This document shows, piece by piece, positions 29,331 through 38,006 of a DNA stretch of 38,773 bases. Below the pieces are notes generated by a model. It was not told where the DNA came from and searched no databases. It worked only from the letters and a program-made list of their open reading frames with translations. The stretch's first letter is position 1. Each line of letters begins with the position of its first letter. The stretch is from a virus: IMG/VR virus record IMGVR_UViG_3300043425_000638, positions 1 to 38,773 of that record, one strand, 5' to 3'. Position numbers and translations under genes: made by a program.

Positions 29331-30791
29331 TTATACTGTTTTATTTAATATAACATTTACCATTCTTAAAGTTGTACTATCTGCCGCATTTCCCAACTGA
29401 ATTGCAATAATTATGTATTGATTAATTGTCCAATCTATACTCACATCACTGGCCGCTGTTGTGGCTAAAGATGCTGAATCTGTCAATGCTCCTGAAGTAG
29501 TTGTTAAAAAGTTAGTTGTGCCCCCATCGACATTGGCAGTTCTTTCTACTAAAAAGAATCGACCATTTAAGTTAGTGGTTACATAGGTTGCTAATAGTGT
29601 TGCACCACTTAAACTGGCCGCAGTATTGACATATATTCTTACTGTTGGATTTGCTGCCGATCCTGCTGGTTTAGTAAACTTTGTACTAAATTGAATCCCA
29701 TCCCCAGTACCAATAGTATTGGCATTAATTAACTTGGAATAGACCAATGTATTATTTGTTGTACCGGTATGAGCAGTATTGGGAGAGGCTTGTGCTAATA
29801 CCTGAAGTCTTGGAACTGTATTCTCCCATCTTAATGCGGAGCCATTATATTGTAATACCTGGTTATTTGCTAAAGTTATTGGATAAGCGACATCATGTAA
29901 TTCATTAAGTTCATACCCATTGTCAACTTTTACAAATATCTTTCCGTGTACAGCGTGAGCATACTCCACATATCCAATAGTAACTAAATGTTGTGGAGCG
30001 GAAGGCTTTACATTTGTAATTTGTCCTGCTGTTGTTGGTGACAAGTATAAGACATCGCCATCGGCCCAAGTTTCACCTTGTAAACTTCCAGTAGTATTGA
30101 TCTCCCTAACCAATCCAAAAGTAGTAATAAATCCCTCCTGGTTCTGTGCTATCGTCTCTGTTACCAATCCAATAGTTGTGGTACTATTTGCATCATTATT
30201 CGCTTGTGCTAATTTAACAGACAATCTCTGGCCAGTAGCACCGCTTATTTTTACTGCCTGATAATTGGCTTCTTGTAATGTAATTAATGGCACTGTCTTA
30301 TTCACTACCCTAACAACATTCTCCTGACCAACTTGTAATGTAACATTCCCACCTTTCAAACCTAAATCCAAAGTGCCTTCTGTATTGTTCCATACCAATT
30401 CACCAACACCTGCCGTATCTATTGTGGAAGTATTGAATCCAAGTTTATCGACATCAATAATATCAAGATTACCTGCTGAATTACCAACAGTTAAAACTTG
30501 TGTAAGGTCTTGAGAGCCACTGCCCCCAGTTACCCTAAAAAAAAAAGAGTCAGCCAATAAATCCAACAAATCGTAAGCATTACCAGCGAATGGAACAACC
30601 GCAGCAGGTTCTATCTGTGTGCCAGTTATTTCAGTAGTTACAAGCGTTGTAATTTTGTCACTATTCGCATAAACATCGACAGTAGTATCAGAAGTCCATT
30701 GAATAAAAGAATCGCTTACAAGGCGTTTTACTACGTTTCCAGAACCATCCTTTAGGATGACATTGCCATTGGTTAATTTAACTATGATCAT
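29331..30791 (-). CDS. Fibre-like structural protein, 486 aa
   Basis: An N/T/G-rich beta protein. Residues about 160-300 hold GNLDIIDVDKLGF, VTLQVGQENVVRV, and then IATIGLVTE-type strands and ADGDVLYLSPTTAGQITNVKPSAPQHLVTIGYVEYAHAVHGKIFVKVDNGYELNELHDV (landmark: DGDVLYLSPTTAGQ). I know this block from tail or neck fibres of many phages. The last third (TNNTLVYSKLINANTIGTGDGIQF) looks like a jelly-roll fibre domain. I infer a fibre or whisker protein exposed on the virion, encoded behind the connector gene. Confidence 0.7.
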   Translation of the reverse strand: MIIVKLTNGNVILKDGSGNVVKRLVSDSFIQWTSDTTVDVYANSDKITTLVTTEITGTQIEPAAVVPFAGNAYDLLDLLADSFFFRVTGGSGSQDLTQVLTVGNSAGNLDIIDVDKLGFNTSTIDTAGVGELVWNNTEGTLDLGLKGGNVTLQVGQENVVRVVNKTVPLITLQEANYQAVKISGATGQRLSVKLAQANNDANSTTTIGLVTETIAQNQEGFITTFGLVREINTTGSLQGETWADGDVLYLSPTTAGQITNVKPSAPQHLVTIGYVEYAHAVHGKIFVKVDNGYELNELHDVAYPITLANNQVLQYNGSALRWENTVPRLQVLAQASPNTAHTGTTNNTLVYSKLINANTIGTGDGIQFSTKFTKPAGSAANPTVRIYVNTAASLSGATLLATYVTTNLNGRFFLVERTANVDGGTTNFLTTTSGALTDSASLATTAASDVSIDWTINQYIIIAIQLGNAADSTTLRMVNVILNKTV

Positions 30792-30792
30792 T

Positions 30793-31440
30793 TTAGTAGA
30801 AGATTATATTTGTTGAATTATTCTTTTGTCTTTTACAAGTTCTGCAAAATCCATACATACCATAAGAACCACAATTACACCAGTGACTATTGTTACCACA
30901 GCCACACTCATCCTCGCAACTTCCACAAGAATTACAAGGGCAGTGTTTACTATTGAATAAAGGATAAGCAGCCTTGTTTTGGCATAAATACTCTTGTATG
31001 ATGTCCTTTAGATTTTCCATTCTTTGCATCATTGTATCCTGCATAAACTTTATAGCACTCATACCTCCATTCTGTGCAAATTCACTATCGTTTTGGAAAA
31101 TACCTTTGCTTGTAACATTCATTACAATAAATGGTAAAGCCTCATACCATACGATATAAGAATTAAATCTCAATAGGTATAAGGTCCACAATGTTTCATA
31201 GTTGGGATCGTTAGGAAACTTGTCAACTAAAGCACCAGCATCTGGATTGTAGTTACTCACCGCAGTGTTTTGATTAGCGACCATATCGTTATATAATGCA
31301 CTCCCTAACAGATGTATCAAATGTCTTTCCTCTGCACTTTGGATGTGAGGAGAAATTTGATTGATGTCAAACCTGGCATTTACTGGAGCCGCTCTATAAA
31401 TACCAGTATTTACTACTTCTTGTGGTTTAATTAGTTGCAT
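30793..31440 (-). CDS. Head-tail connector-like protein with cysteine-rich tail, 215 aa
   Basis: The first 160 residues match the small connector-type family (DUF6712-like) found behind portal genes in Bacteroidetes phages: LIKPQEVVNTGIYRAAPVNARFDINQISPHIQSAEERHLIHLLGSALYNDM. It adds a C-terminal tail with ten cysteines in about 36 residues (CPCNSCGSCEDECGCGNNSH, then WCNCG, FCRTC), which could bind zinc or other metals. Its position between portal and fibre genes supports a head-tail interface role. It overlaps the portal gene by 14 bases. Confidence 0.7.
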   Translation of the reverse strand: MQLIKPQEVVNTGIYRAAPVNARFDINQISPHIQSAEERHLIHLLGSALYNDMVANQNTAVSNYNPDAGALVDKFPNDPNYETLWTLYLLRFNSYIVWYEALPFIVMNVTSKGIFQNDSEFAQNGGMSAIKFMQDTMMQRMENLKDIIQEYLCQNKAAYPLFNSKHCPCNSCGSCEDECGCGNNSHWCNCGSYGMYGFCRTCKRQKNNSTNIIFY

Positions 31441-32842
31441 CTTCTATTGTGTTTTGTTCTTGTTGTAATGGTGCAAATCCTAATTCCGCTCTTTGTTCGT
31501 CCATTGTCAATACCTTCTCAATTGTCAAATCTGCCATAAATGAGACTGGAGTAGGTTTAGCAATATCCAAAGCAATGTTTGTCCAATTGTTACCCAACCA
31601 AATACCTGCATCCTGAATAACTGGGTTTAAAAACTTACCCAAGAACATTCTTTGCATTGGCCTGATAACAGTATTATAAACGATTTCAAATTCAGAACGT
31701 ATCATTTGATTGCTTCCTAAACTACCGGGCTGTCTTAATCCAGTTAAAGCAACAGTCCATCTGTGAGCACTCACTATGGCTTCTTGTGCCATCTTTTGCA
31801 ATTGTAAGAATTCGCCCTCGTTTTGGTTGGATAATATCTGTACATCGGCTTTATATGTCTCATCTCTCAATGCTTGAATAAACATCTTACTGTTGTTTCC
31901 AGTACCGGTGAAGCAGGATTTCATTGCAGCAACTAATTCTTGTGCCTCTTCCTGATTTGTTGAACCATATAAATTAACGATAGCAGAAGGAGTGAAACCA
32001 TTTTCAAACTTAGATTGGTTAAATTTAGGGATTCTATATTCTATTTCTGCCCATATTTTAGCAGCAACCCATTCAGGTAACCCCCAATACATCAATGTAC
32101 TATCATAATTCTTTAGATGGAAGATTGATTTTTCTACACCGTCAATCACTTCGAATTTTGGAAAGATAGGATAGTCGATTGGTGCTTCAGGAGTTATGTA
32201 CCAGGGCTGTTCAAATTCGCTTGTAACACCTATATGAGTTGGATTTAACTGATACCTTCCTGCTTTTTTTGGTCTACACCAGGTTATTGGTAAAAGTCTA
32301 AGTTGATATTTTCTTGTATTACCTACCTTTATCTTACAAATCTCGATAAAAGCATTCCCAAAGTTATTAAAATCTGTAATAATTTTATTCGTAAGTTCAT
32401 CAATGTTTTCCCCTTCGGCATTTACTTGTTTTAAAAAATTATTTAACGTAAGTTCATCGACAATATCTAAATTTTGTTCTTGGATTTTCTGTTTTCTTAC
32501 TGATGGGAGCGGGTCCATTGTCGCAGCAGCAACACTATAATAGCCATCACCCATAAAGTAAGATACCTTTTGCTGAATGATTGATGCCGTTGTGCTTGAA
32601 TTATTACAAATGGCTTGAATTCTGTCCAGTGCCCAAAGGTCATAAGTCTGGAAAGGAATATATTCAATAACAGATTGATCTAAAAATCTCTTTGTAGGTT
32701 CTGCAAATATGTCATCCGCTAAGAATGGAGCCAGTCCTAACTGAACAGTAGTATAGGCATTAACATTCGGGACCGATTTCTGTGAAATCTGTGTATTTTG
32801 ACGTTGTGTCTTGACTCTCTTCTGTTGTCTTGGCGTTGTCAT
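31427..32842 (-). CDS. Portal protein
   Basis: A 471-aa phage portal protein. Landmarks are YIPFQTYDLWALDRIQAICNNSSTTASIIQQKVSYFMGDG (about residues 60-100), FNNFGNAFIEICKIKVGN, HLKNYDSTLMYWGLPEW, PSAIVNLYGSTNQEEAQELVAAMKSCFTGTGNN and AHRWTVALTGLRQPGSLGSNQMIRSEFEIVYNTVIRPMQRMF, the typical stem-wing-crown arrangement. It forms the dodecameric ring that joins capsid and tail and admits the DNA. Unlike many portals, it starts inside a 78-aa gene that overlaps it by 83 bases. Confidence 0.9.
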   Translation of the reverse strand: MTTPRQQKRVKTQRQNTQISQKSVPNVNAYTTVQLGLAPFLADDIFAEPTKRFLDQSVIEYIPFQTYDLWALDRIQAICNNSSTTASIIQQKVSYFMGDGYYSVAAATMDPLPSVRKQKIQEQNLDIVDELTLNNFLKQVNAEGENIDELTNKIITDFNNFGNAFIEICKIKVGNTRKYQLRLLPITWCRPKKAGRYQLNPTHIGVTSEFEQPWYITPEAPIDYPIFPKFEVIDGVEKSIFHLKNYDSTLMYWGLPEWVAAKIWAEIEYRIPKFNQSKFENGFTPSAIVNLYGSTNQEEAQELVAAMKSCFTGTGNNSKMFIQALRDETYKADVQILSNQNEGEFLQLQKMAQEAIVSAHRWTVALTGLRQPGSLGSNQMIRSEFEIVYNTVIRPMQRMFLGKFLNPVIQDAGIWLGNNWTNIALDIAKPTPVSFMADLTIEKVLTMDEQRAELGFAPLQQEQNTIEDATN

Positions 32843-32996
32843 ACTGCTTGTTTTTTACTTTTTTAGTTGTGGTAATATAATCGACTCCTAAGTGATAAAG
32901 ATGTTCCAATTGTTCTTGCGTTGCATCCTTTAATACTACCTTAAATTTAGCACAATATGCTGTATTATTCAAAAATGACTCTTTAACTTTAAACAT
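32760..32996 (-). CDS. Small protein overlapping the portal start, 78 aa
   Basis: MFKVKESFLNNTAYCAKFKVVLKDATQEQLEHLYHLGVDYITTTKK, then a polar end. The middle (LKDATQEQLEHLYHLGVDYI) resembles short proteins near portal genes in other phages of this group that I recall. It overlaps the portal gene by 83 bases in another frame. Function unknown, but it is the first gene after the terminator behind the tail tube gene. Confidence 0.65.
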   Translation of the reverse strand: MFKVKESFLNNTAYCAKFKVVLKDATQEQLEHLYHLGVDYITTTKKVKNKQYDNAKTTEESQDTTSKYTDFTEIGPEC

Positions 32997-33011
32997 AGTT
33001 TTTAAATTTTG

Positions 33012-33046
33012 AAAAGGGATGCCACTATCGCTAATAGCACCCCTTT
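33012..33046 (-). terminator. Hairpin with T-run after the tail tube gene
   Basis: Minus strand: AAAGGGGTGCTA ... TAGTGGCATCCCTTTT with two mismatches, then TTTTC. It lies 25 bases after the stop of the gene at 33072 and before the 78-aa gene, so it may let capsid and tail tube be made in excess over portal. Confidence 0.55.
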
Positions 33047-33071
33047 AATGTATAGAAATCCAAGAGAAATA

Positions 33072-33602
33072 TTAAGGAATTACAGTCGCAGAAGCCAATG
33101 GATAGGCCTGGATAGTAGTTCTCGCTGTAATTGTTACAGTTGCCTGGTTCTGATCATTGATAGCAGTACCAGTTGTAGTCTCAACATTTGTCAATTGAGC
33201 AGGAAAACCGATACCAGCATTTGTCAAAGAATTAGTAGTTCCCCAAATCCATCTGCCACCACCATTTTCAACGTGGATAACTACGAATCCGCAGCAACAA
33301 GCCTGAAGTTCAGCAATAGCATCTCTCGTGTCTTGTGAGTGACAAGGAAAAGTGCCTACTAATGTTTGATTGATAACAGTATTACAGTTTGTTCTTTCTA
33401 ATGTTTCAGTCCAAGAACCAGTCTCCTGGTATGGAGTAAATTCGTAGAAAGAAGCACCACCCACCATTGTAATGACAGTTACTTCCCCACTAACAAAAGT
33501 AAGGGAAGCGACATCGTCAATACTTGCCAGGTAGAACTTATCCAAACCTCCAGCACAAGATGTGGAGCAGGAAAGTGATAAACCATTTGTTAAGCAAGAC
33601 AT
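33072..33602 (-). CDS. Probable major tail tube protein
   Basis: A 176-aa beta-rich protein: CAGGLDKFYLASIDDVASLTFVSGEV, FYEFTPYQETGSWTETLERTNCNTVINQTLVGTFPCHSQDTRDAIAELQACC, and VENGGGRWIWGT..NAGIGFPAQLTNVETTTGTAINDQNQATVTITARTT. The order (GxxxxYLA, Y.F.....tgs..E, nG..v.qtl.g.f, G..ww.G, l.n.....tG.a..D.n...v...) matches tail tube proteins of Bacteroidetes siphoviruses. Encoded just after the capsid gene, which suits an abundant virion protein. Several cysteines may form disulfides. Confidence 0.7.
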   Translation of the reverse strand: MSCLTNGLSLSCSTSCAGGLDKFYLASIDDVASLTFVSGEVTVITMVGGASFYEFTPYQETGSWTETLERTNCNTVINQTLVGTFPCHSQDTRDAIAELQACCCGFVVIHVENGGGRWIWGTTNSLTNAGIGFPAQLTNVETTTGTAINDQNQATVTITARTTIQAYPLASATVIP

Positions 33603-33632
33603 ATTATATGTTTTTTATTTTGTGAAAAAATT

Positions 33633-34622
33633 TTAGTACGCAACAGCCATCAATTCATTGAACTTGTAGTTGAAACCAAGATAGAATTTGATTTTTGCTT
33701 TCAATTTATCTTCAGTTTTGTCAAACCAAGCATCGAATTGATTTTGGAAGTTGTTGATGTCAGTACCTAACACCAAGTTCTTTCTTTCTGTGTAAAGAAC
33801 GTAGTTAGCATCAGAGATACCTTGATAAGCCTGAGCGTATCCTTGCCAATCGTACATAGGTTTAACTTCAATACCATTGAATGATAAAGCAGAAGCACCG
33901 TTCATCTGTAGTTCCAAGTGCATATTTGAAGACACACCAGCATTTTGAAGGTCTTTCAAATATTGTCTGTAAACATTAGCAGAAACTAAGAATACTTTTG
34001 ATCCTTCAGGAGTTGCTTGTAATACATTGGAAGCGTTTTCGTAAACAGCGTTCAATAAGTCAATACCATCACCTGCAGTCAATGGTGTACCAGAGTTAGA
34101 GTTGATGTAAGGAATCATATTGGCAGCAACCAATTGTGGAATATAAACAGACCACATACCATCAACGAAATTGATGTCAGTGTTACCAGAAGCCTTGTCA
34201 CCGAAGAATGCACCCAAAAGAACATCTTTCTTAACACCTTGCACCATTCTTTCAAGTAAAAGGTCCATAAAGATAGTACCTGCAAGGTCATCCATAGCAG
34301 TACCTTTTTTCATCAATTGCTTGTAAACAGTGTCAGCAAATTCGTCATAGCATAATTCAACATTAGCCTTAACCAATTCAGTCTCGATACATCTGTCAAA
34401 GATTGCGAAGTTACCTTTAGGAGTCCATCCACAAGTGTTTGTGTTTTGAAGTAAGTTAACCATAGTGTCAGCATAAGCAAGATTTTGCTTCTTGTTTACT
34501 AATACCATAGTGTCAAAGATTTCTTCAACATTAGCGTCAAAGAATATCGGTTTTAGCAAAAGTTCTTGTGCTTGTGAACCGATTAAGTTTATTGCGAATT
34601 GTCCGCTTTCTACAGTTGCCAT
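33633..34622 (-). CDS. Major capsid protein, HK97 fold
   Basis: A 329-aa protein with AINLIGSQAQELLLKPIFFDANVEEIFDTMVLVNKKQNLAY (N-arm and E-loop region), then AVEMIDRC-like FAIFDRCIETELVKANVELCYDEFADTVYKQLMKKG and the central GIDLLNAVYENASNVLQATPEGSKVFLVSANVYRQYLKDLQ, and ends YTERKNLVLGTDINNFQNQFDAWFDKTEDKLKAKIKFYLGFNYKFNELMAVAY. The layout and the position between protease/scaffold and tail tube fit the major capsid protein of Bacteroidetes siphoviruses. It makes the icosahedral shell. I infer HK97 fold from context; there is no motif proof. Confidence 0.85.
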   Translation of the reverse strand: MATVESGQFAINLIGSQAQELLLKPIFFDANVEEIFDTMVLVNKKQNLAYADTMVNLLQNTNTCGWTPKGNFAIFDRCIETELVKANVELCYDEFADTVYKQLMKKGTAMDDLAGTIFMDLLLERMVQGVKKDVLLGAFFGDKASGNTDINFVDGMWSVYIPQLVAANMIPYINSNSGTPLTAGDGIDLLNAVYENASNVLQATPEGSKVFLVSANVYRQYLKDLQNAGVSSNMHLELQMNGASALSFNGIEVKPMYDWQGYAQAYQGISDANYVLYTERKNLVLGTDINNFQNQFDAWFDKTEDKLKAKIKFYLGFNYKFNELMAVAY

Positions 34623-34658
34623 ATTTTTAATTATGATTTTGTAAGTGATTAAATAAGA

Positions 34659-35123
34659 TTAAAGAACAGGAGGAGTGAATGTAGTGTCGATTTCAGCAGT
34701 TGAACCATTAGTTCCCAAAATGGTAGTGTTTACTGTCTGCATACAAGCACAAGTAACAAATGTCTCACCACTCTCTTCAGCAGTGATAGCCACTTGCCAA
34801 GTACCACCGAAAGTTAAGCCTGAAGCATCAACAGTGATAGGACCAAATGGAGAAGTAGTGTCTACACTGGAAGCAAAGTTACCATAACCATCAGTTACAG
34901 TTACTTTGATGTATCTCAATCCAGCAGAAGGAGAAGTGATCGTAGCAACCAGGTCAGTTCCATCAACTTCTAAAGCCACAACAAATGTGAAAGGAGTTGA
35001 ACAACAGTCACCTTGAGTTTTCAAAGTTTCAGCATTACCAGGATTGGCAGTTGGATTTGTTGGTGCAATGTATATACTTTCAGTAGCACCATTTACGAAG
35101 TTATTATCTAAATTGTAAGGCAT
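34659..35123 (-). CDS. Probable capsid decoration protein, Ig-like, 154 aa
   Basis: A beta-rich protein: CCSTPFTFVVALEVDGTDLVATITSPSAGLRYIKVTVTDGYGNF, then VDASGLTFGGTWQVAITAEESGETFVTCACMQT. The strand pattern and GTWQV suggest an immunoglobulin-like fold, as in head decoration proteins. It sits between the prohead protease and the capsid gene, the usual site for a decoration protein. Exact identity unproven. Four cysteines, paired in CC and CxC. Confidence 0.6.
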   Translation of the reverse strand: MPYNLDNNFVNGATESIYIAPTNPTANPGNAETLKTQGDCCSTPFTFVVALEVDGTDLVATITSPSAGLRYIKVTVTDGYGNFASSVDTTSPFGPITVDASGLTFGGTWQVAITAEESGETFVTCACMQTVNTTILGTNGSTAEIDTTFTPPVL

Positions 35124-35149
35124 TTTTTTTAGATTTTAATTGTGAATAA

Positions 35150-36475
35150 TTAGCGTTTAAGAATTTGCTTCATTACGAATTGTCCAGCAGCGTGGATTTG
35201 TTCGTGTTGAAGTGATTTTACTTTTGGAGAGTTGTTTTCAACTTTACCGCTTACAGTCTTTGCTAAAGCGTTAGCCATAACTTCCTCCTTTTCTTTGGTC
35301 ATACCTTCGATTTGTTCAGTCATAGCCCCCATTTTGGTTTCTAATTCTGCTAATCTTTTGGTAAGTTCCTCGATCATTTTGTCTTTCTCCTCAACGACTT
35401 TGTCCATATCGTCAAGTTCTTCGTTTTTCTTTTCCTCTCCTAAAGAAATTTCCTTTTCGATTTCAATCTCTTCTGCTCTTACAGAAAGACCTAATGCTAA
35501 GGCTATCTTTTCAACGAGTGATTTGTTTTCGTTCATAAGTTTCACTTTTTTTGGAATGTTTTTAAATTTATTAATAGAGTCAGGTCTTAATGAAGCGAAA
35601 GCCAAAGTTTCCAATTTCTTGTCTTTAGGCTGCTCTTCAATATAACCATCAATAAAGCCATAGTTGTAAGCCTCTTGTGCTGTCATCCAGGTTTCTGCTG
35701 TCATCATTTCAGATACCATTTTTTTAGTCTTTTTAATATCTCCATCGACTAACTTACCTGAATTCTTGATCTTAGCGACATAGATGTTTAACATCTGCTC
35801 GTCGACCTTCTCATATAGGTCAATCATTTTTTGCATCTCTTCCTTATTCCCCATAGACATTCCCCAACAGTTGTGGATCATAAAGAATCCATTCTTACTC
35901 ATAAGAGATTTGTCGGCTGCTAACATTACAACAGTAGCAATGGAGGCCACAATGCCAATACCTTTGGCAGTAACTTCGCCAGGATAAGACGAAATAAGGT
36001 CCGCCATAGACAAACCTTCGAATACATCGCCACCCTCACTTGAAATGTTTAATACTACTGGTTGCCCTGATGCCTCCAGTAAAGCACTATTAATAGCATC
36101 TCGTGTATTAGCACTTGATGGCTCAATTACTCCTAATATATTTGCTTCAATCATTGCGTTAGGATTTTGGTTATCTATTTGTTTCAACTTTCTTATGGCC
36201 CATTCAATACCTTCAGTACCACCCCAAGCATCCCAAGCCAAACCACCACATCCTTCGCTATACGGAACATCTTTGTGCTGTTGGTGTCTCTTAAAAGATG
36301 CCATCCTGGAGATCGTTTCTCTTGAAATAGGCTCTCTCTTTGCTAATTGATTGGCTCTTTGTTTGCCAGTTGCCTCAAGACAAGTTCCCCATCCATTCTC
36401 TTCCGCCCAGTTAAGTGCTCTTTGTGCGTTCTCAGATGCTGCTTTAGGATAGTCTGTATAGGATTGTTCTGCCAT
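35150..36475 (-). CDS. Prohead protease (ClpP type) with XkdF-like N-terminus and scaffold-like tail
   Basis: A 441-aa protein. Residues 1-100 match the small N-terminal domain of many prohead proteases: RALNWAEENGWGTCLEATGKQRANQLAKREPISRETISRMASFKRH, CGGLAWDAWGG. Residues 108-280 are a ClpP/S14 protease: VVLNISSEGGDVFEG, catalytic S178 in IVASIATVVMLA and H201 in FFMIHNCWG, then AETWMTAQEAYNYGFIDG. After residue 310 comes a long acidic coiled coil (VVEEKDKMIEELTKRLAELETKM) that probably acts as scaffold and is cleaved off during maturation. A single gene thus supplies protease and scaffold. Followed downstream by decoration and capsid genes. Confidence 0.9.
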   Translation of the reverse strand: MAEQSYTDYPKAASENAQRALNWAEENGWGTCLEATGKQRANQLAKREPISRETISRMASFKRHQQHKDVPYSEGCGGLAWDAWGGTEGIEWAIRKLKQIDNQNPNAMIEANILGVIEPSSANTRDAINSALLEASGQPVVLNISSEGGDVFEGLSMADLISSYPGEVTAKGIGIVASIATVVMLAADKSLMSKNGFFMIHNCWGMSMGNKEEMQKMIDLYEKVDEQMLNIYVAKIKNSGKLVDGDIKKTKKMVSEMMTAETWMTAQEAYNYGFIDGYIEEQPKDKKLETLAFASLRPDSINKFKNIPKKVKLMNENKSLVEKIALALGLSVRAEEIEIEKEISLGEEKKNEELDDMDKVVEEKDKMIEELTKRLAELETKMGAMTEQIEGMTKEKEEVMANALAKTVSGKVENNSPKVKSLQHEQIHAAGQFVMKQILKR

Positions 36476-36546
36476 AAGATTATTTGGCAGTAAAATTATG
36501 TTACAAAATGTTTAAAAAGTTATGATTGTTTTGTAATAAGATAAAA

Positions 36547-36573
36547 CAAAAAACCCCTACCGAATGGTAGAGG
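36547..36573 (-). terminator. Rho-independent terminator, right copy
   Basis: The same hairpin as at 1098-1124: CCTCTACC-loop-GGTAGGGG followed by TTTTTT on the minus strand. The gap before it is shorter than in the left copy by about 70 bases, the stretch with the possible weak promoter being absent. Confidence 0.8.
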
Positions 36574-36616
36574 TCCCTAATCTAAATTACTAACGTATAA
36601 AAAACTAATGAAAATC

Positions 36617-36832
36617 TCAAATGATAGGTCTTATATCGTCATCAAGTTCTAATTTTATGACTCTAAAGTCTTTAATCTTATCAAAGTAATCGTCAGCAGC
36701 ATCGATAACAATATCACTATTTCCTTCTAATGTTTCAAGTGCTTTTTGATACCCTTCAATGTAGGCTCTGACAACAATAATTTTTAAATCATTGTCAAAC
36801 TTGTCTAAATTCTTAATAACTGTTTTTAACAT
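36617..36832 (-). CDS. Small conserved protein of unknown function, 71 aa, right copy
   Basis: Second allele of the gene at 1168-1383, with the same AACCA..ACCA leader before ATG 36832. Among differences is DDYFDKIKDF against DEYFDKIQDF. The rest is unchanged, so purifying selection is likely. Function unknown. Confidence 0.7.
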   Translation of the reverse strand: MLKTVIKNLDKFDNDLKIIVVRAYIEGYQKALETLEGNSDIVIDAADDYFDKIKDFRVIKLELDDDIRPII

Positions 36833-36875
36833 AATAGTGGTTTTTGGTTTGTGATATAAAAATAGTAAATATTTG

Positions 36876-37262
36876 TTACAATTCAATACTACATAGATTT
36901 AATTTCAATAGCCTATGGATTAAACTGGTAGTTAGTTCTGCATAGGTTATCATTTCCTCCTCTTTGCTTATGTCGTAGTTGTACTTCCAAAATGCCAAGT
37001 GCATTGCCTCGTGGAAAATAAGAGTAATATCCTTGTGTCCGTTTCCAAGTCTTTTGGAATTGATAAAGAGATACATTTTGTTTTCACTATTTGGGATCAC
37101 GTTGCACATCCCTGCAATGAAAGCACTGTACTTTGTATCTGTTTTCTTTTCGCAATCCTTCCTGGACAAACCGTGTAATTTATTTGCATTAAAGTAATTG
37201 AACAAATCAATGGAATCGTCACCGAGTAAGAATAGGAAGTCTGTAAACTGATGTGAAATCAT
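36876..37262 (-). CDS. Small HEAMH-motif protein, putative zinc metallopeptidase, right copy
   Basis: 128 aa, second allele of 1427-1813. HEAMH and the downstream acidic residues are kept; differences (for example NVIPNSENKMYLFIN against NEIPNSDNKMYIFVN) lie outside the motif. Constraint on the motif supports a real zinc site. It marks the left border of the hypervariable locus in this allele. Confidence 0.75.
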   Translation of the reverse strand: MISHQFTDFLFLLGDDSIDLFNYFNANKLHGLSRKDCEKKTDTKYSAFIAGMCNVIPNSENKMYLFINSKRLGNGHKDITLIFHEAMHLAFWKYNYDISKEEEMITYAELTTSLIHRLLKLNLCSIEL

Positions 37263-37288
37263 AAATTAAAATAGTTTTGATTGGTTAA

Positions 37289-37822
37289 TTATTCTAATAC
37301 AATACAAGGAGATGGAGAATTTGGAAAATTTGCAGAAGCGGGAGGCATATGATTAGCACGATTTTGAATTAAAGAATTCAATTTTTTATTATGACTAAAT
37401 ATATCAAATTCTGAATCAAAAGAAATATGTGTTTTTATAGTAACTTTTCCTTCTTCACACCATTTTCTAATATGAGAAGATGTAATATTATTTCTTTCTA
37501 TTAATAGCAACATTAACATATGTTCATCTTGATTACAATCGTATAAATCCATCATTTTATTATGAACAAAATCTAAATTATTATGTAACCATTTTTTATC
37601 TATTTCAATTTGTTTTTTTCTTCTATCAAATGCTTCTTTAACTAAACCACTTTTATTGTTAGAAAATGAAACATCGTGAGCAAGTCCGTGACATTCTACA
37701 CAAATATTAATAAGATTACTTTCATCATCACTTCCGCCTCTTGATTTCGGCACTATATGGTGACTTTCAAGATAATCTGTTTTTTTTCTACATATTTTAC
37801 ATTCTAAGTTTCCAGATTCCAT
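37289..37822 (-). CDS. HNH endonuclease, 177 aa, right allele only
   Basis: A classic zinc-bound HNH domain at the N-terminus: CKICRK (C8, C11), LESHHIVPKSRGGSDDESNLINICVECHGLAHD with H21/H22, N39, C41 and C44, H45. The remaining 120 residues are helical and lack a recognised domain; it ends in an unusual SANFPNSPSPCIVLE. The gene is clearly more AT-rich than its neighbours, which suggests recent acquisition. It is likely a free-standing homing endonuclease that fills the locus occupied by cassettes in the left allele. Confidence 0.9.
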   Translation of the reverse strand: MESGNLECKICRKKTDYLESHHIVPKSRGGSDDESNLINICVECHGLAHDVSFSNNKSGLVKEAFDRRKKQIEIDKKWLHNNLDFVHNKMMDLYDCNQDEHMLMLLLIERNNITSSHIRKWCEEGKVTIKTHISFDSEFDIFSHNKKLNSLIQNRANHMPPASANFPNSPSPCIVLE

Positions 37823-37992
37823 TATAAATCTAATTTTAATTGTGGAAGAATTGGTTTATAGTATTCTTTGGTTTGATAATCGTACTGAAACCAGTTGTTA
37901 ATAAATTTCTTTGTGTAAGTGTCTTGATTTATTTCCATTATTCTGCCACCACAGTCAAAACAATACGATGGTTTAGTGTGAATATACTTCGC
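37822..37992 (-). CDS. Zinc-ribbon-like gene fragment, 5' truncated
   Basis: An open frame without ATG at its 5' end runs AKYIHTKPSYCFDCGGRIME and goes on to a stop that overlaps the HNH start by one base. CFDCGGRI looks like a zinc-binding CxxC, and the tail is aromatic and basic. Translation could begin only at ATG 37935, which loses CFDC, or at a rare ATT. Its 5' side is the repeat junction at 37986-38006, so its start was probably lost by recombination there. Confidence 0.35.
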   Translation of the reverse strand, partial: AKYIHTKPSYCFDCGGRIMEINQDTYTKKFINNWFQYDYQTKEYYKPILPQLKLDL

Positions 37993-38006
37993 CTACTTTT
38001 GTGTTA
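37986..38006 (-). repeat. Half attC-like site, 21 bases shared with attC-like site A
   Basis: ACTTCGCCTACTTTTGTGTTA (21 bases, plus) is identical to 2590-2610, the R''/L'' half of attC-like site A. Here it follows the stop of the secreted-protein gene, with TTAAC overlapping the stop, and no matching second half is found. It marks a break between alleles. Confidence 0.55.
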
